The notes: a model not told the origin generated them from the letters alone. A DNA stretch of 22,091 nt from an uncultured Chlamydiae bacterium (GCA_937996705.1 CALKUQ010000049.1:1-22091), one strand, 5' to 3'. Positions 5,826 through 14,445 are shown, counted from the first letter of the stretch. Translations and numbers: made by a program.

Positions 5826-7337
5826 TTACGCATATTTATTTGTAAGATAATTAATGTAAGGGGCTGTTGAGAAGGGGGCGCCACTTGCTTTTTCGATGAG
5901 GGCTTTAGGGGCAAGCTGACGTCCGTATTGGTGAATGTGGGTGTTTAGGTAATCTTTGATGAAGGTGAAGTTGCCGGAAGCAATTTGGGTTGCATGGTCT
6001 GGGTGGGCTTTAGTGATCGATTCGAAAAGAGCGCCTGCGTAGAGATTCCCAAGGGTATAGGAGGGAAAATAGCCGATAAGTCCGAGAGACCAGTGGATGT
6101 CTTGGAGGCATCCTTCGCTATCAGTTTTGGGGGTAATGCCAAGAAGGTGTTCCATTTTTGAATTCCAGAGCTGTGGTAGCTGTTTTATAGAGAGGGTCCC
6201 GTCTAAAAATCCCTTTTCTAATTCGTAGCGGAGGATGATATGGAGGTTGTAGGTCACTTCATCGGAGAAGATTCGAATGGGGGTTGGCTTTACTAAATTT
6301 ACGTAGTTATAAAGCTCTGTTTCAGAGACTTTTTGCATAGCTTCTGGAAAAAGTTCTTGTACCTTGGGGTAGTAGTGGTCCCAAAATGGTTTTGAGTGGC
6401 CGATGCAAGTCTCCCAAATTCTTGACTGGCTTTCGTGAACGCCGTGGGAGGCGGCTTCAGAAAGGGGGGTTCCAAAGTGCTCTAAGGGGAGGCCTGCTTC
6501 GTAGAGGCCGTGTCCCCCTTCGTGGACAGTTGCTAAAAATGCTTGGAGGAAATTGGTCTCACTAAAATGGGTGGTTAATCGGATGTCGTTGGGGTAGAGA
6601 GAGGAGCAGAAAGGGTGGGCAGTTTCAGAGAGTTGCTGTCTCTCTTCTGTGAGTCCCATCTTTAAGAGAACATCGCGGCACAATGTTTTTTGGGCCTCGA
6701 GGGGAAAGGTTTTTCCTTCAAAGAGGCTCTCTACTGCGGGCATTTTAATTTTAGGTAACAATTCTCTGATTTTGATTTGGAGGTTAGCAAAGAGGGGGTC
6801 TAGGCTTGCTACTGTTGCTTCGGGTTCGTAAATGTCAAGTAAGGCGTCATAGGGGTGGTTTTTGTAGCCTAGGAGGTCTGCTTTTTTTCGTGTGAGGGAG
6901 ATCACTTTTTCCAGATGGGGGAGAAAGAGTTTGAATGAGTTGGTCCTTCGGGCCTCTTTCCAGCTATCAAGGGCAAGTGTGGTTGCTTCAGTGAATTTTT
7001 TCAGAAAGGTGGTGTTTAACTTACTTGTGTGGAGATAGTCTTTTCTCATCTCTCTTACAGAAGCTGCTTGCTCTGGGTTAAGGGTAGATTTAGTGAGAGC
7101 GCCTGTTTCGATATCAATAAATTCAGAGAGCATTTTTAGATATTTTTTGCTCGTCATTTGCTTGTGAATGAGTTCATGAAGGAGTTTGTTTTGCTCTGTT
7201 TTAAGATCAAGTCCAAGAGGGGGCATGTAGGTCTCTTGGTCCCATTCAATTAGTCTGAGAGCAGAATTCAATAGGGCTGCAGGCTTAACTTGATTGCAAA
7301 GCTTTTTGTAATTTTTTTCGGAAGTTGTTAAGGCCAT
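5826..7337 (-). CDS. M32 family (Taq-type) metallocarboxypeptidase
   Basis: A zinc carboxypeptidase that removes C-terminal amino acids from peptides. It has no signal peptide and is probably cytosolic. The 503 residues match the M32 family length. All family signatures are present in order: DIRLTTHF (DxRxT), HEGGH at about 272-276 (HExxH zinc site), HESQSRIWE (the third-ligand glutamate region), IRIFSDEVTYNLHIILRYELE, and GCLQDIHWS (GxxQDxHW). The start at 7337 has GAGGAG at good spacing and gives the usual lead before the WDQETYMPP segment. Its first 53 bp overlap the end of the upstream PAP2 gene, so it belongs to the same transcript. The likely role is peptide recycling; nothing in the sequence ties it to lipid export. 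Confidence 0.93.
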   Translation of the reverse strand: MALTTSEKNYKKLCNQVKPAALLNSALRLIEWDQETYMPPLGLDLKTEQNKLLHELIHKQMTSKKYLKMLSEFIDIETGALTKSTLNPEQAASVREMRKDYLHTSKLNTTFLKKFTEATTLALDSWKEARRTNSFKLFLPHLEKVISLTRKKADLLGYKNHPYDALLDIYEPEATVASLDPLFANLQIKIRELLPKIKMPAVESLFEGKTFPLEAQKTLCRDVLLKMGLTEERQQLSETAHPFCSSLYPNDIRLTTHFSETNFLQAFLATVHEGGHGLYEAGLPLEHFGTPLSEAASHGVHESQSRIWETCIGHSKPFWDHYYPKVQELFPEAMQKVSETELYNYVNLVKPTPIRIFSDEVTYNLHIILRYELEKGFLDGTLSIKQLPQLWNSKMEHLLGITPKTDSEGCLQDIHWSLGLIGYFPSYTLGNLYAGALFESITKAHPDHATQIASGNFTFIKDYLNTHIHQYGRQLAPKALIEKASGAPFSTAPYINYLTNKYA

Positions 7338-8022
7338 CTAAGCTCCTCACGATTGTTTGAAGAAGGGTTTTATAAATTGGTGTATAAAAAAACCAGGCTA
7401 TATTAAAGGCTGCAAGAGGCAAGCTGCCAAGGAGTAAGTCGCTTGTCCAATGAGCCCCCACAAGGAGTCTTGGAAGGGCAAAAGGGATTGAAAAAATTAG
7501 AGCTAAAATCCCCTTTTTTCTTCCCATCAAAATGAAGGTGGAGAAGACAAACATAAAAATCGTCGATCCGTGGTCAGAGGGATAGCTATTTGCTGAAAAT
7601 TCTTTTACTTTGGTCCAAGGGATGACGGAAGAGAGCTTAAAAAGGTCGGGAAGAACGCCTGAAGGGCTGTAAGCGGTGTAGTTAAGTTTCATGATTAAAC
7701 ATCGATTAAAAAAGAAGTAGCAAGAGACGCAGAGAAGTACAATTAAAATGGTGTTGATAAATCTTTCGGTGAGTTTCCCTTTTTCTCCTCTCAAAATATA
7801 GGGGATTGTAAAAAGCACTATGACAAGATCGTAAAGCCAATTTCCGATTTTTGCGTTTAAAAAGGCACATGGATTTTGCAAGAAGTGATGATTTCTAATC
7901 AAATCGTTAAAAAAATAGGCAAGAGAGATGTCGATTTCTTTCACAAATGAAACTTGTCTTAGGAAAAACGCTAAGGGGAGCGCAATAAGCGCTAAGGGAA
8001 AAATGTATTTTAGTTTTTGCAT
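7285..8022 (-). CDS. PAP2-family membrane phosphatase
   Basis: 245 residues with about six membrane helices. PAP2 motifs are seen: C2 as PSDH at 148-151 and C3 as R185-x5-H191-x3-D195 (PRLLVGAHWTSD). Motif C1 is degenerate: K112-x6-S-P (119-120) instead of Kx6RP. PAP2 enzymes of this size dephosphorylate lipid phosphates, for example undecaprenyl diphosphate, phosphatidylglycerol phosphate or lipid A. Which one cannot be told from sequence. Its position right after two LptF/LptG-type genes makes lipid A or LPS a reasonable guess. It overlaps the upstream permease gene by 13 bp and the downstream carboxypeptidase gene by 53 bp. No ribosome-binding site is clear, consistent with coupled translation. 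Confidence 0.85.
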   Translation of the reverse strand: MQKLKYIFPLALIALPLAFFLRQVSFVKEIDISLAYFFNDLIRNHHFLQNPCAFLNAKIGNWLYDLVIVLFTIPYILRGEKGKLTERFINTILIVLLCVSCYFFFNRCLIMKLNYTAYSPSGVLPDLFKLSSVIPWTKVKEFSANSYPSDHGSTIFMFVFSTFILMGRKKGILALIFSIPFALPRLLVGAHWTSDLLLGSLPLAAFNIAWFFYTPIYKTLLQTIVRSLDGLNNFRKKLQKALQSS

Positions 8023-9032
8023 AGCTTATATGTAAATATTGCTTGAATCCCCATTGGAATAGAAAAAATGGTGATCCAGGGCGATATAAAATAGTTCTCT
8101 GATAGGAGTATAAAAGTTTTCATCATTGAATAAAAGAAAAGAAAAAAAAGAATGCCAAGTAGGAATAAAAAATACGAGGTTTTAGATTGTGTGGAAAATA
8201 GATAGGCTAAGAGGCCTGTAATAAAAAGGAGGGGAAACCAAGGATGAATAAGTTTATAGAGAAAGGCGGTGATAAATTTTGCATGGTCAAAGGAGAGCAT
8301 GAGAGATTTGTTTTCAAGAGAGGTATAAATTTTAGAGAGGGGCATTTTTGCAGGGGGGAGTATGCGCTCTTCAATTTCATTGAGTAAAAAAGGGAGCTCC
8401 AGCTTAGGATAGGATTGGGTTTTTTCAAACCTTCCCAGGACATTTTGTTTGATTCTATCAACAAAATAGCCAACATAGTGGTTATCTTCGTAAGAGACGG
8501 TTTTGCAGTGAACAATTTCTTTGCTTGAAATAATCCAATAGAGGTCAAAAATTTCGGCCTCATTTTGTTGGTAGACTAGTCTTGTTTGATCGGGAAGGTG
8601 TCTTGTTTCTAAGGGAAGTTGTGTTTTTGACTTTTTTGAATGGGTAGACTTAATTTTCCAAAGATTGGCGCTTGTCACTCCAAACTCTGTGTTCCAGTAA
8701 GAAAAAACAGCAAGGAGTAAGGCTAGTGTAAAAAATGGAAGGTAGAGTTTTGCTTTCGAAATCCCGTTTGTTTCTAATGCAGTTAACTCACCGTGCTGAC
8801 GTAGAGACTGGATGGTTTGAATCGATGCGAGAAGGAGGCTGAGAGTGAGTAATAGATCGGATTTAGAGAGGGCTAGACTTAAAAAAAAGTAAAAGAGTTT
8901 TTCGGCGCTGGGAATTGAGGAAAAAGTTAAAAGTTCAAGGGCAAAAAAAGTGGAAAGGAGGGAGGCGTAAATGATAGCAAAGAGGGTTACTAGTTTTAAG
9001 AAAATAAATTGAAAATAGAGAGGTGGTTTCAA
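8010..9032 (-). CDS. LptF/LptG-type permease, second copy in the operon
   Basis: 340 residues of the YjgP/YjgQ family, the membrane subunits of the LptB2FG ABC transporter that extracts LPS from the inner membrane. Three N-terminal helices (about 10-33, 55-75, 92-111) contain the loop LRQHGELTALETNGIS, which corresponds to the family's conserved cytoplasmic coupling segment (RxxGEhxALxxxGhS). A periplasmic beta domain (about 112-245) and three C-terminal helices (about 250-337) follow. The start is TTG at 9032, overlapping the upstream stop as TTGA, with GAGGTG just upstream. By the usual lptF-lptG order it may be LptG, but I do not assign F or G. It probably works as a heterodimer with the upstream gene product. 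Confidence 0.88.
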   Translation of the reverse strand: MKPPLYFQFIFLKLVTLFAIIYASLLSTFFALELLTFSSIPSAEKLFYFFLSLALSKSDLLLTLSLLLASIQTIQSLRQHGELTALETNGISKAKLYLPFFTLALLLAVFSYWNTEFGVTSANLWKIKSTHSKKSKTQLPLETRHLPDQTRLVYQQNEAEIFDLYWIISSKEIVHCKTVSYEDNHYVGYFVDRIKQNVLGRFEKTQSYPKLELPFLLNEIEERILPPAKMPLSKIYTSLENKSLMLSFDHAKFITAFLYKLIHPWFPLLFITGLLAYLFSTQSKTSYFLFLLGILFFLFFYSMMKTFILLSENYFISPWITIFSIPMGIQAIFTYKLCKN

Positions 9033-10081
9033 GATTCACCTCGCAAAACTTTTCTTTGGTTAAAAAACGAGAAAAAAATAATAAATAGATGGGGAAGGAG
9101 CATGATAATAGTAGCTGCAGGGAGGGGAAGGTAGGCTTTTCGAAGGCCGAAATAGATTGAAAAATAGCCAAATAGAGAGAGTGTTAAAAAAAGGGCGTTT
9201 TTTCTCTTCCTTAAAAGGGGGCCGCTTAAGCCAAGTAAAGTGAATGTGAAGGGGTAGAGTGTCTTTGAAACTCTTTGAATAAGTTCGGTATGAGTTGCTT
9301 TCGAGGGGTTGTTCATAAGAGACTGTATCGAAAAGACCTCATAATCTTTTACTTTTGAAGATCTTTTTAAAAGCGAAGTAAAAAACGATTCGGGCGTGGA
9401 CATTTCTGCTTGGTTATCAATAAATAAGTGATTAAAGGCATCTGGTTCTGAGGGGATGTGTGAGATAAGGGAGACTTTTTCCCCCTCTAGCGTTTTTCCT
9501 GAGAAGGTTAAATCGTCGGCAAGGAGGAGGGTGATCTGTTTTTCATTTTCCATAAGATAGGCAATTAAAACATTTTTAGCTTCTGATCCAGTAGAGTTTA
9601 AGTTCATTTCTGTGTAGATATTATTGATCAGGGGGAGGTGATTTTTTCGTAAGAGGACAAGGGGGTTAATTGAATTTGAGTCTAGGTGGATTTTATTTAA
9701 GACAAGCTTTGTGTAAGGGACAAATTCTGCAACCAGAAATAAGTTTACAATGACTAAGAAAGCTCCTGCAAAGTAGAGGGGGGCAAAAATTTTAGAAAGG
9801 CTTACACCCATTGATCTGAGGGAGGTGATTTCTCCTGTGGAGTGAAGTTTGTAAACAGTTAATAGCGAAGAGATAAAGCTGCAGATTCCGATTGCATGGG
9901 GTAGGGTTATGCTTAAAAGACAGAGAGTTAAAATAAATGCTTGCTTGTAACTTGCTCCAGCAAGGATAAGGAGGGTGAGTTTCTTGTACTTAATTAAAAA
10001 GCTTAAGCCAAAAAGGGTGAGGAGAGCTAGGGAAAAAATTTTTAGGTAGGTTTTTGTAATATAGTGCCATATAATGGGCAT
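9029..10081 (-). CDS. LptF/LptG-type permease, first copy in the operon
   Basis: 350 residues, YjgP/YjgQ family. Helices lie at about 12-32, 45-75 and 97-118. The loop KLHSTGEITSLRSMGVSLSKI is the conserved coupling-helix region that contacts the LptB ATPase. A periplasmic jelly-roll-like domain spans about 125-265, and three helices lie at the C-terminus. As the first gene of the five-gene operon and followed by another family member with a 4-bp overlap, it fits the position of lptF. The ATG at 10081 lacks a clear ribosome-binding site. It is divergent from tilS, with 52 bp between the starts. As I recall, C. trachomatis also has two such permeases next to tilS and ftsH. Confidence 0.88.
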   Translation of the reverse strand: MPIIWHYITKTYLKIFSLALLTLFGLSFLIKYKKLTLLILAGASYKQAFILTLCLLSITLPHAIGICSFISSLLTVYKLHSTGEITSLRSMGVSLSKIFAPLYFAGAFLVIVNLFLVAEFVPYTKLVLNKIHLDSNSINPLVLLRKNHLPLINNIYTEMNLNSTGSEAKNVLIAYLMENEKQITLLLADDLTFSGKTLEGEKVSLISHIPSEPDAFNHLFIDNQAEMSTPESFFTSLLKRSSKVKDYEVFSIQSLMNNPSKATHTELIQRVSKTLYPFTFTLLGLSGPLLRKRKNALFLTLSLFGYFSIYFGLRKAYLPLPAATIIMLLPHLFIIFFSFFNQRKVLRGES

Positions 10082-10118
10082 AAGCTAAGAGAACCTGTTA
10101 ATTTTAGGTAGTAAGGGA

Positions 10119-10124
10119 TATAAT
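10119..10124 (+). promoter_or_regulatory. Consensus -10 box before tilS
   Basis: A perfect TATAAT lies 9 bp before the tilS ATG, but no good -35 is found 16-18 bp upstream. If used, transcription would start near 10130 and the mRNA would be nearly leaderless, leaving the AGGGG ribosome-binding site out. It may be a chance match. The whole divergent gap is only 52 bp. Confidence 0.3.
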
Positions 10125-10133
10125 AGGGGCAAG

Positions 10134-11387
10134 ATGAAAAAAACAAAACAATATTTAGATAAAACCCTTTCTAAGAACGGAAAATATCTGTTAGCCCTCT
10201 CAGGGGGGGCAGATTCCATGGCCCTTTTTTATTTACTTTTGGAGGGGCAATGGAATTTTCATATTTGTCATGTCGATCATGGGTGGAGAAAAGAGAGCGC
10301 TGAAGAGGGGGCGATTTTAGCAAATTTAGCAAAGTTACACGCAATTCCCTTCTATTTACATCAACTCGATCCAGGCGAGTTTTCAGGGGAAAATTTAGAG
10401 GATGCTTCTCGCAATGCCAGGTATCAATTTTTTAAAGAGCAGTATGAAAAGGGGGATTTTGACGCCCTGATTATGGGGCATCACGCCGATGATCAAGTTG
10501 AGACTATTTTAAAAAGAATTTTTGAAGGGAGTTCGCTTTCTCATATAACTGGTATGCAAAAAGATGTAACTCTTCGGGGGATGCGAATTCTTAGGCCATT
10601 TTTAAACCTCCTTAAATCAGAAATCATTGATTATTTGGACCAAATGAAAATTTCCTATTTTAGAGATGCGACAAATGAGGATCCTAAATTTCTTAGAGCA
10701 AGGATGCGAAAAGAGATGATTCCTTATTTAGAAGAGTGTTTTGGCAAAAGGATTAAAGGGAATATTCTGTTGCTCGGGCAGCGGATTCAAGATTGCATGC
10801 GTTCTGTTCATCACCAGGTGGAATCTAAGATGTTGCAGGTTCAGTCTGGGCCTCTAGGTCACTATATTTCAACGAGTTGCTTTATTGAAACATTTGAAAG
10901 TGAGACGCTTCTTAGACGGATTTTTGAAAAAGAGAAAATTGGGGTTTCCAGTGAAGAAGTTCAAAGGCTTGTAACTCTTATTAAAGGTAATAAAGATCAA
11001 AAAAAAATCACAAAGTTTGATTGGCAGATGGTCATTGAGAGGGATCATTTATTTGTGATTAGAGTCCCTAAAGCGCCTCTTTTCGAATTGGAGGCGCTTC
11101 CATCGTATAGAGCACCAGATGGTTGGAAGGGGATTTGGAACGGAAGTGGGGCGATATTCATCCCAGAAGAGGGATGTGTTTTGGGGCCCCCTCAGCTTGG
11201 CTATAAGCTTGAAAATGGGATGGAGTTAAAGGAGTGGTATCGAATTCATAAAGTTCCAGTCTTTTTTAGGTCTTTAGTTCCAGTGATTTGGAAGGAAGGG
11301 AGAATTGTTGGGGAGTGTTTAACTGGCAAGAGTTTTGTGAGAGGAGAGCCTGTATATGCAAATCATCTTTTGACCTTAAAGTGCTAA
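10134..11387 (+). CDS. tilS: tRNA(Ile)-lysidine synthetase
   Basis: TilS attaches lysine to the C34 wobble base of the CAU-anticodon tRNA-Ile, making it read AUA; it is essential in most bacteria. The N-terminal PP-loop ATPase shows SGGADS at residues 23-28 and the downstream HHADDQVET at 116-124. A middle linker domain follows, and the C-terminal part (about 345-410, ending in VPVFFRSLVPVIWKEGRIV) matches the TilS C-terminal tRNA-binding domain. The 417 residues are close to E. coli's 432. The ATG at 10134 has AGGGG upstream. Two homopolymers lie in frame: G7 inside the PP-loop (10203-10209) and A9 at 10999-11007. Neither breaks the frame. It is followed by ftsH after 133 bp. Confidence 0.95.
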   Translation: MKKTKQYLDKTLSKNGKYLLALSGGADSMALFYLLLEGQWNFHICHVDHGWRKESAEEGAILANLAKLHAIPFYLHQLDPGEFSGENLEDASRNARYQFFKEQYEKGDFDALIMGHHADDQVETILKRIFEGSSLSHITGMQKDVTLRGMRILRPFLNLLKSEIIDYLDQMKISYFRDATNEDPKFLRARMRKEMIPYLEECFGKRIKGNILLLGQRIQDCMRSVHHQVESKMLQVQSGPLGHYISTSCFIETFESETLLRRIFEKEKIGVSSEEVQRLVTLIKGNKDQKKITKFDWQMVIERDHLFVIRVPKAPLFELEALPSYRAPDGWKGIWNGSGAIFIPEEGCVLGPPQLGYKLENGMELKEWYRIHKVPVFFRSLVPVIWKEGRIVGECLTGKSFVRGEPVYANHLLTLKC

Positions 11388-11465
11388 TGAAATAACATAG
11401 ACCCTTAAACTCAAGCTAAATTGTGGTAAGGGATATTTTTCTTGTTTTTCATATCGATTAAGTGT

Positions 11466-11481
11466 AATTAATATATTAATT
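11466..11481. promoter_or_regulatory. 16-bp perfect palindrome upstream of ftsH
   Basis: AATTAATATATTAATT is a perfect palindrome in the A+T-rich 133-bp gap between tilS and ftsH. Around it are promoter-like pairs, TTGTTT, 17-bp spacer, TAATTA (11442-11470), and TTGATC, 18-bp spacer, TATATA (11480-11509). The palindrome overlaps the edges of both, as an operator would, but short A/T palindromes also arise by chance. Confidence 0.35.
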
Positions 11482-11520
11482 GATCGTTAAACAAATTATT
11501 AAATATATAAGATATTAATT

Positions 11521-14256
11521 ATGAAAAAAGATAACAATATGAAGCCAGAGAACAAAAAAAACTTTCCAGGGATATTCTTCTTTTTTGTGGTCGGATTGGT
11601 CGCAATTTTGATATTTCAAAATTTATCTGATGCAAAGCCAGCAGGAGTCTCTTTTAGCCATCAGGTAGAACATCTTGTAAATCTTGATCTTATAAATGGC
11701 AAGGAGAGTAGAAAAACCTCTCTCAACGATAATTTAGTGACCTTTTCCGGGGCTTTTCAGGAGAGCTTATCTGATTCAGCAAAAGAGAGATACCGCTATT
11801 TAAGTCTCCTTGCGCAAAATCATGAATTAACTGCGCAACAAGCAAGCCTTCTAAATGATTTAAAAAGTCTTCAAAATCAAGCATATGAAGCTGCAGCCTA
11901 TTTTTTGAGTATTTCAGGGGTAAAAATTCCAGACGGCGGATATGTTGTTATTTCTAAGAGCTTTGATAGTTTTGATCGATTTAACTCGGTGGTGATTAAG
12001 GAAATTTCGCACAATGGAGTTGCGATCACGTTGCCTAAACTTAAGGCCCTTTATGAAGTGTGCACAAAAGATCCGAGTGCAGCCCATTTGAGCTCTTTTG
12101 GTCGAGGTCTTCAATCTTTTCTTGAAGAGATTCGTTCTGGAAAAGTCGGTATAGGTAATGAATCGACGAAGAGGACTCTTAGAGAGATAGAAATTTCAGT
12201 AGAAAAGGGGATGTCAGGCTCGACAGTTGAGCAATATGAAGTTTTTGAAAAGGGGTATAATGATATTCAGGTGATTGTTGCAAACCTCTTAAAGGAAGAG
12301 CAGGGGGTTAAGCTATACGATCTTAGGTCTACTAGAAATTACTTAGAGTATTTGGGCTTGTTTGAAAAAGTGAGTGCTGATTTAGCCAAAAATTCCCTCC
12401 AACTTGATAAGGCTCGGGTTAAAGTTGCCTCTGTAATTTGGTTTTTCCACAATCAAGAGGTCTCTACAAAAGCGTTAGAAAAAATCAACCCAGACGAGTT
12501 TAATAGATGGTTTATTGCTGCAGATAGAGAGTGGAAAGCGTTTGAAGAAAATAAAGGACTTACATTTAAATCTCCCGATCAACCTAGGTCAGCTGTTTTA
12601 GAAAGAACTTTTAAAAGTGAAGAGCCAACTCCAAATTATTTCAATTACCTCTTCACCTTTCTGCCCATCATATTAGTTGCCCTCCTCCTCTATTTTATTT
12701 TCTCTCGCCAGATGAAAGGTGTTGGTTCTGGGGCGATGAATTTTGGAAAATCTCCTGCTAAATTGCTCAATAAAAGTAGTCAGAAAATTACGTTTGATGA
12801 TGTTGCTGGAATTGATGAGACAAAAGAAGAGTTAGAGGAGATTGTCGACTTTTTGAAAGAGCCAGCAAAGTATACCAAGCTGGGAGCTAAAATTCCTAAG
12901 GGTGTTCTTTTAATTGGAGCTCCAGGAACGGGAAAGACTTTGATTGCAAAAGCAGTTTCAGGTGAAGCTGGGGTCCCATTTTTTTCTATATCGGGGTCTG
13001 ATTTTGTGGAGATGTTTGTTGGGGTTGGGGCATCTCGAGTGAGAGATCTGTTTGATCAAGCGAGAAAGAGTTCTCCTTGTATTATCTTTATAGATGAGAT
13101 TGATGCAGTTGGTCGTCATAGAGGGTCTGGACTTGGCGGAGGTCACGATGAGCGTGAGCAGACTTTAAACCAACTTCTTGTAGAGATGGATGGAATAGAG
13201 CCAAGTGAGAGTGTGATCATTATTGCTGCGACAAATAGACCTGATGTTTTGGACAAAGCGCTTCTCAGACCAGGAAGATTTGATAGGAGCGTTGTTGTAA
13301 ATCTGCCAGATATGAAAGGAAGATTGGCAATATTAAAGGTTCACGTTAAAAATGTAAAAATTGCTTCTGATGTTAACTTAAAAGAGCTTGCAGCGAGATC
13401 TGTGGGTATGGCTGGTGCCGATCTTGCCAATTTAGTCAATGAGGCTGCACTTTTGGCTGCGAAGAAGAGAAAGCCTGCTGTTACACAAGATGATTTAAGG
13501 CATGCTCATGATAAGGTCGCTTTCGGAAAAGAGAGACGAAGCCTTGTTATGGAAGAGGAAGATAAGATATCGACGGCTTACCACGAAGGGGGACATGCCC
13601 TTGCAGCTCTGATATTAAATTCTTCCGATCCTGTTTCGAAAGTAACCATTATTCCTAGAGCTAGAAGTCTTGGAGCAACCCATTTTGACCCAAAAATTAA
13701 TCGGGTAACCCTTAAAAAGAGTGAGTGTTTAGATCAGTTGGTTGTTCTAATGGGGGGGAGGGTTGCTGAGGAAATTCTGAATAAGGATGGTTCAAGCGGA
13801 GCTCAAATGGATATTCAGCAAGCAACTTCAATGGCACGTTCGATGGTTTGCGAATGGGGGATGTCAGAAAAAGTAGGTATGATCCGCTTTTCTGATGGAA
13901 ATGATAGTACTTTGATTTCAGGGTTTCACGAAAAGGCCTATTCTGAAGAGACGGCTAAACTCATTGATAGTGAAATTAAGGGCTTTTTAGACAATGCCTA
14001 TAAGAGAGCTGTTCAAATTTTAAACGATAATTTTGATAAGCTAAAGCAGATTGCCGATATGTTAATGGAGTTTGAAACGTTAGAGCGTGCAGATCTTGAT
14101 AAAATTATGGATGGTAGTTTTGATATAGCTGCTAAAAAGAAGGAAATTGAGACGGTAGAAGTTACAGCAAGAAGGGAGCCGCCTCCTGTTCCTCAATCGG
14201 TTGTGACGAAAAAAGCTAGAAAAAAGCCTCTTACTGACCAGATGAAGCCCATATAA
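11521..14256 (+). CDS. ftsH: ATP-dependent zinc metalloprotease FtsH (long chlamydial type)
   Basis: FtsH is a membrane-anchored hexameric AAA+ protease that degrades misfolded and regulatory membrane proteins. There are two helices, at about 17-33 and 375-396. Between them lies a periplasmic region of about 340 residues, far larger than the roughly 70 in E. coli. The AAA module carries Walker A GAPGTGKT (about 466-473), pore loop FVEMFVGVG, Walker B IIFIDEID and the second region of homology (ATNRPDVLDKALLRPGRFDR). The protease site is HEGGH (about 688) rather than the usual HEAGH, and the third zinc ligand is the D of GAQMDIQQAT. The Lys-rich tail looks disordered. The 911 residues match the roughly 910 I recall for chlamydial FtsH. 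The ATG at 11521 has no ribosome-binding site; a second ATG six codons later has none either. Confidence 0.96.
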   Translation: MKKDNNMKPENKKNFPGIFFFFVVGLVAILIFQNLSDAKPAGVSFSHQVEHLVNLDLINGKESRKTSLNDNLVTFSGAFQESLSDSAKERYRYLSLLAQNHELTAQQASLLNDLKSLQNQAYEAAAYFLSISGVKIPDGGYVVISKSFDSFDRFNSVVIKEISHNGVAITLPKLKALYEVCTKDPSAAHLSSFGRGLQSFLEEIRSGKVGIGNESTKRTLREIEISVEKGMSGSTVEQYEVFEKGYNDIQVIVANLLKEEQGVKLYDLRSTRNYLEYLGLFEKVSADLAKNSLQLDKARVKVASVIWFFHNQEVSTKALEKINPDEFNRWFIAADREWKAFEENKGLTFKSPDQPRSAVLERTFKSEEPTPNYFNYLFTFLPIILVALLLYFIFSRQMKGVGSGAMNFGKSPAKLLNKSSQKITFDDVAGIDETKEELEEIVDFLKEPAKYTKLGAKIPKGVLLIGAPGTGKTLIAKAVSGEAGVPFFSISGSDFVEMFVGVGASRVRDLFDQARKSSPCIIFIDEIDAVGRHRGSGLGGGHDEREQTLNQLLVEMDGIEPSESVIIIAATNRPDVLDKALLRPGRFDRSVVVNLPDMKGRLAILKVHVKNVKIASDVNLKELAARSVGMAGADLANLVNEAALLAAKKRKPAVTQDDLRHAHDKVAFGKERRSLVMEEEDKISTAYHEGGHALAALILNSSDPVSKVTIIPRARSLGATHFDPKINRVTLKKSECLDQLVVLMGGRVAEEILNKDGSSGAQMDIQQATSMARSMVCEWGMSEKVGMIRFSDGNDSTLISGFHEKAYSEETAKLIDSEIKGFLDNAYKRAVQILNDNFDKLKQIADMLMEFETLERADLDKIMDGSFDIAAKKKEIETVEVTARREPPPVPQSVVTKKARKKPLTDQMKPI

Positions 14257-14262
14257 AAAACC

Positions 14263-14294
14263 CACCGCAAGGGGCCTCGAGCTCCTGTGTTTTT
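14263..14294 (+). terminator. Possible terminator of ftsH
   Basis: Stem CAC (14263-14265) with GTG (14287-14289) and AGGGG (14270-14274) with CTCCT (14282-14286), followed by TTTTT (14290-14294), starting 7 bp after the ftsH stop. The left strand has a 4-nt bulge, so it is weaker than the rpsI terminator. The same bases can pair differently (see the structured region). Confidence 0.5.
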
Positions 14295-14424
14295 AACCTT
14301 TACGTTAAAGTGGGTCAATTTCCAATTATTTTTTCAAATAACTGCGTCATAGTCCCCTAATTAGAGTGTTGTTAAACCAGCATAATGAAGCTAGGTTGTC
14401 CCAAGCGGCAGGAAGCAATCATTG

Positions 14425-14444
14425 TACCTCAAAGAGGTATTTTT
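14425..14444 (+). terminator. Intrinsic terminator before the cyclophilin gene
   Basis: TACCTC (14425-14430), loop AAA, GAGGTA (14434-14439), then TTTTT. It is 170 bp beyond the ftsH stop, and the promoter-like pair for the next gene begins immediately after it. It ends either ftsH read-through or a small RNA. Confidence 0.65.
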
Positions 14445-14445
14445 C

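Larger units (their letters stand above)
14260..14445 (+). ncRNA. Structured intergenic RNA region, identity unknown
   Basis: Hand pairing finds a three-way junction: ACCCAC (14260-14265) with GTGGGT (14310-14315), AGGGG/CTCCT, and TTTAAC (14292-14297) with GTTAAA (14304-14309). A second hairpin, ATAATGA (14382-14388) with TCATTGT (14419-14425), encloses TTGTCC...GGAAGCAA and runs straight into an intrinsic terminator at 14425-14444. This could be a 3' UTR of ftsH, a leader acting on the next gene, or a separate small RNA. I compared it with tmRNA, RNase P, 6S and SRP RNA and could not match it to any. Confidence 0.3.

Noticed and set aside
10203..13758. G7 runs in tilS, ftsH and the cyclophilin gene as phase-variation tracts
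   Set aside because: They encode conserved Gly pairs in essential motifs, and frames are intact. Runs of this length are expected from GGG codons here.
14360..14445. SRP (4.5S) RNA gene
   Set aside because: GTTAAACCAG and TTGTCC...GGAAGCA recall the SRP RNA core, but the tip lacks the conserved AGGUCC-GGAA-GGAAGCAGC arrangement and the loop is too long. It is kept only as an unidentified structured region.
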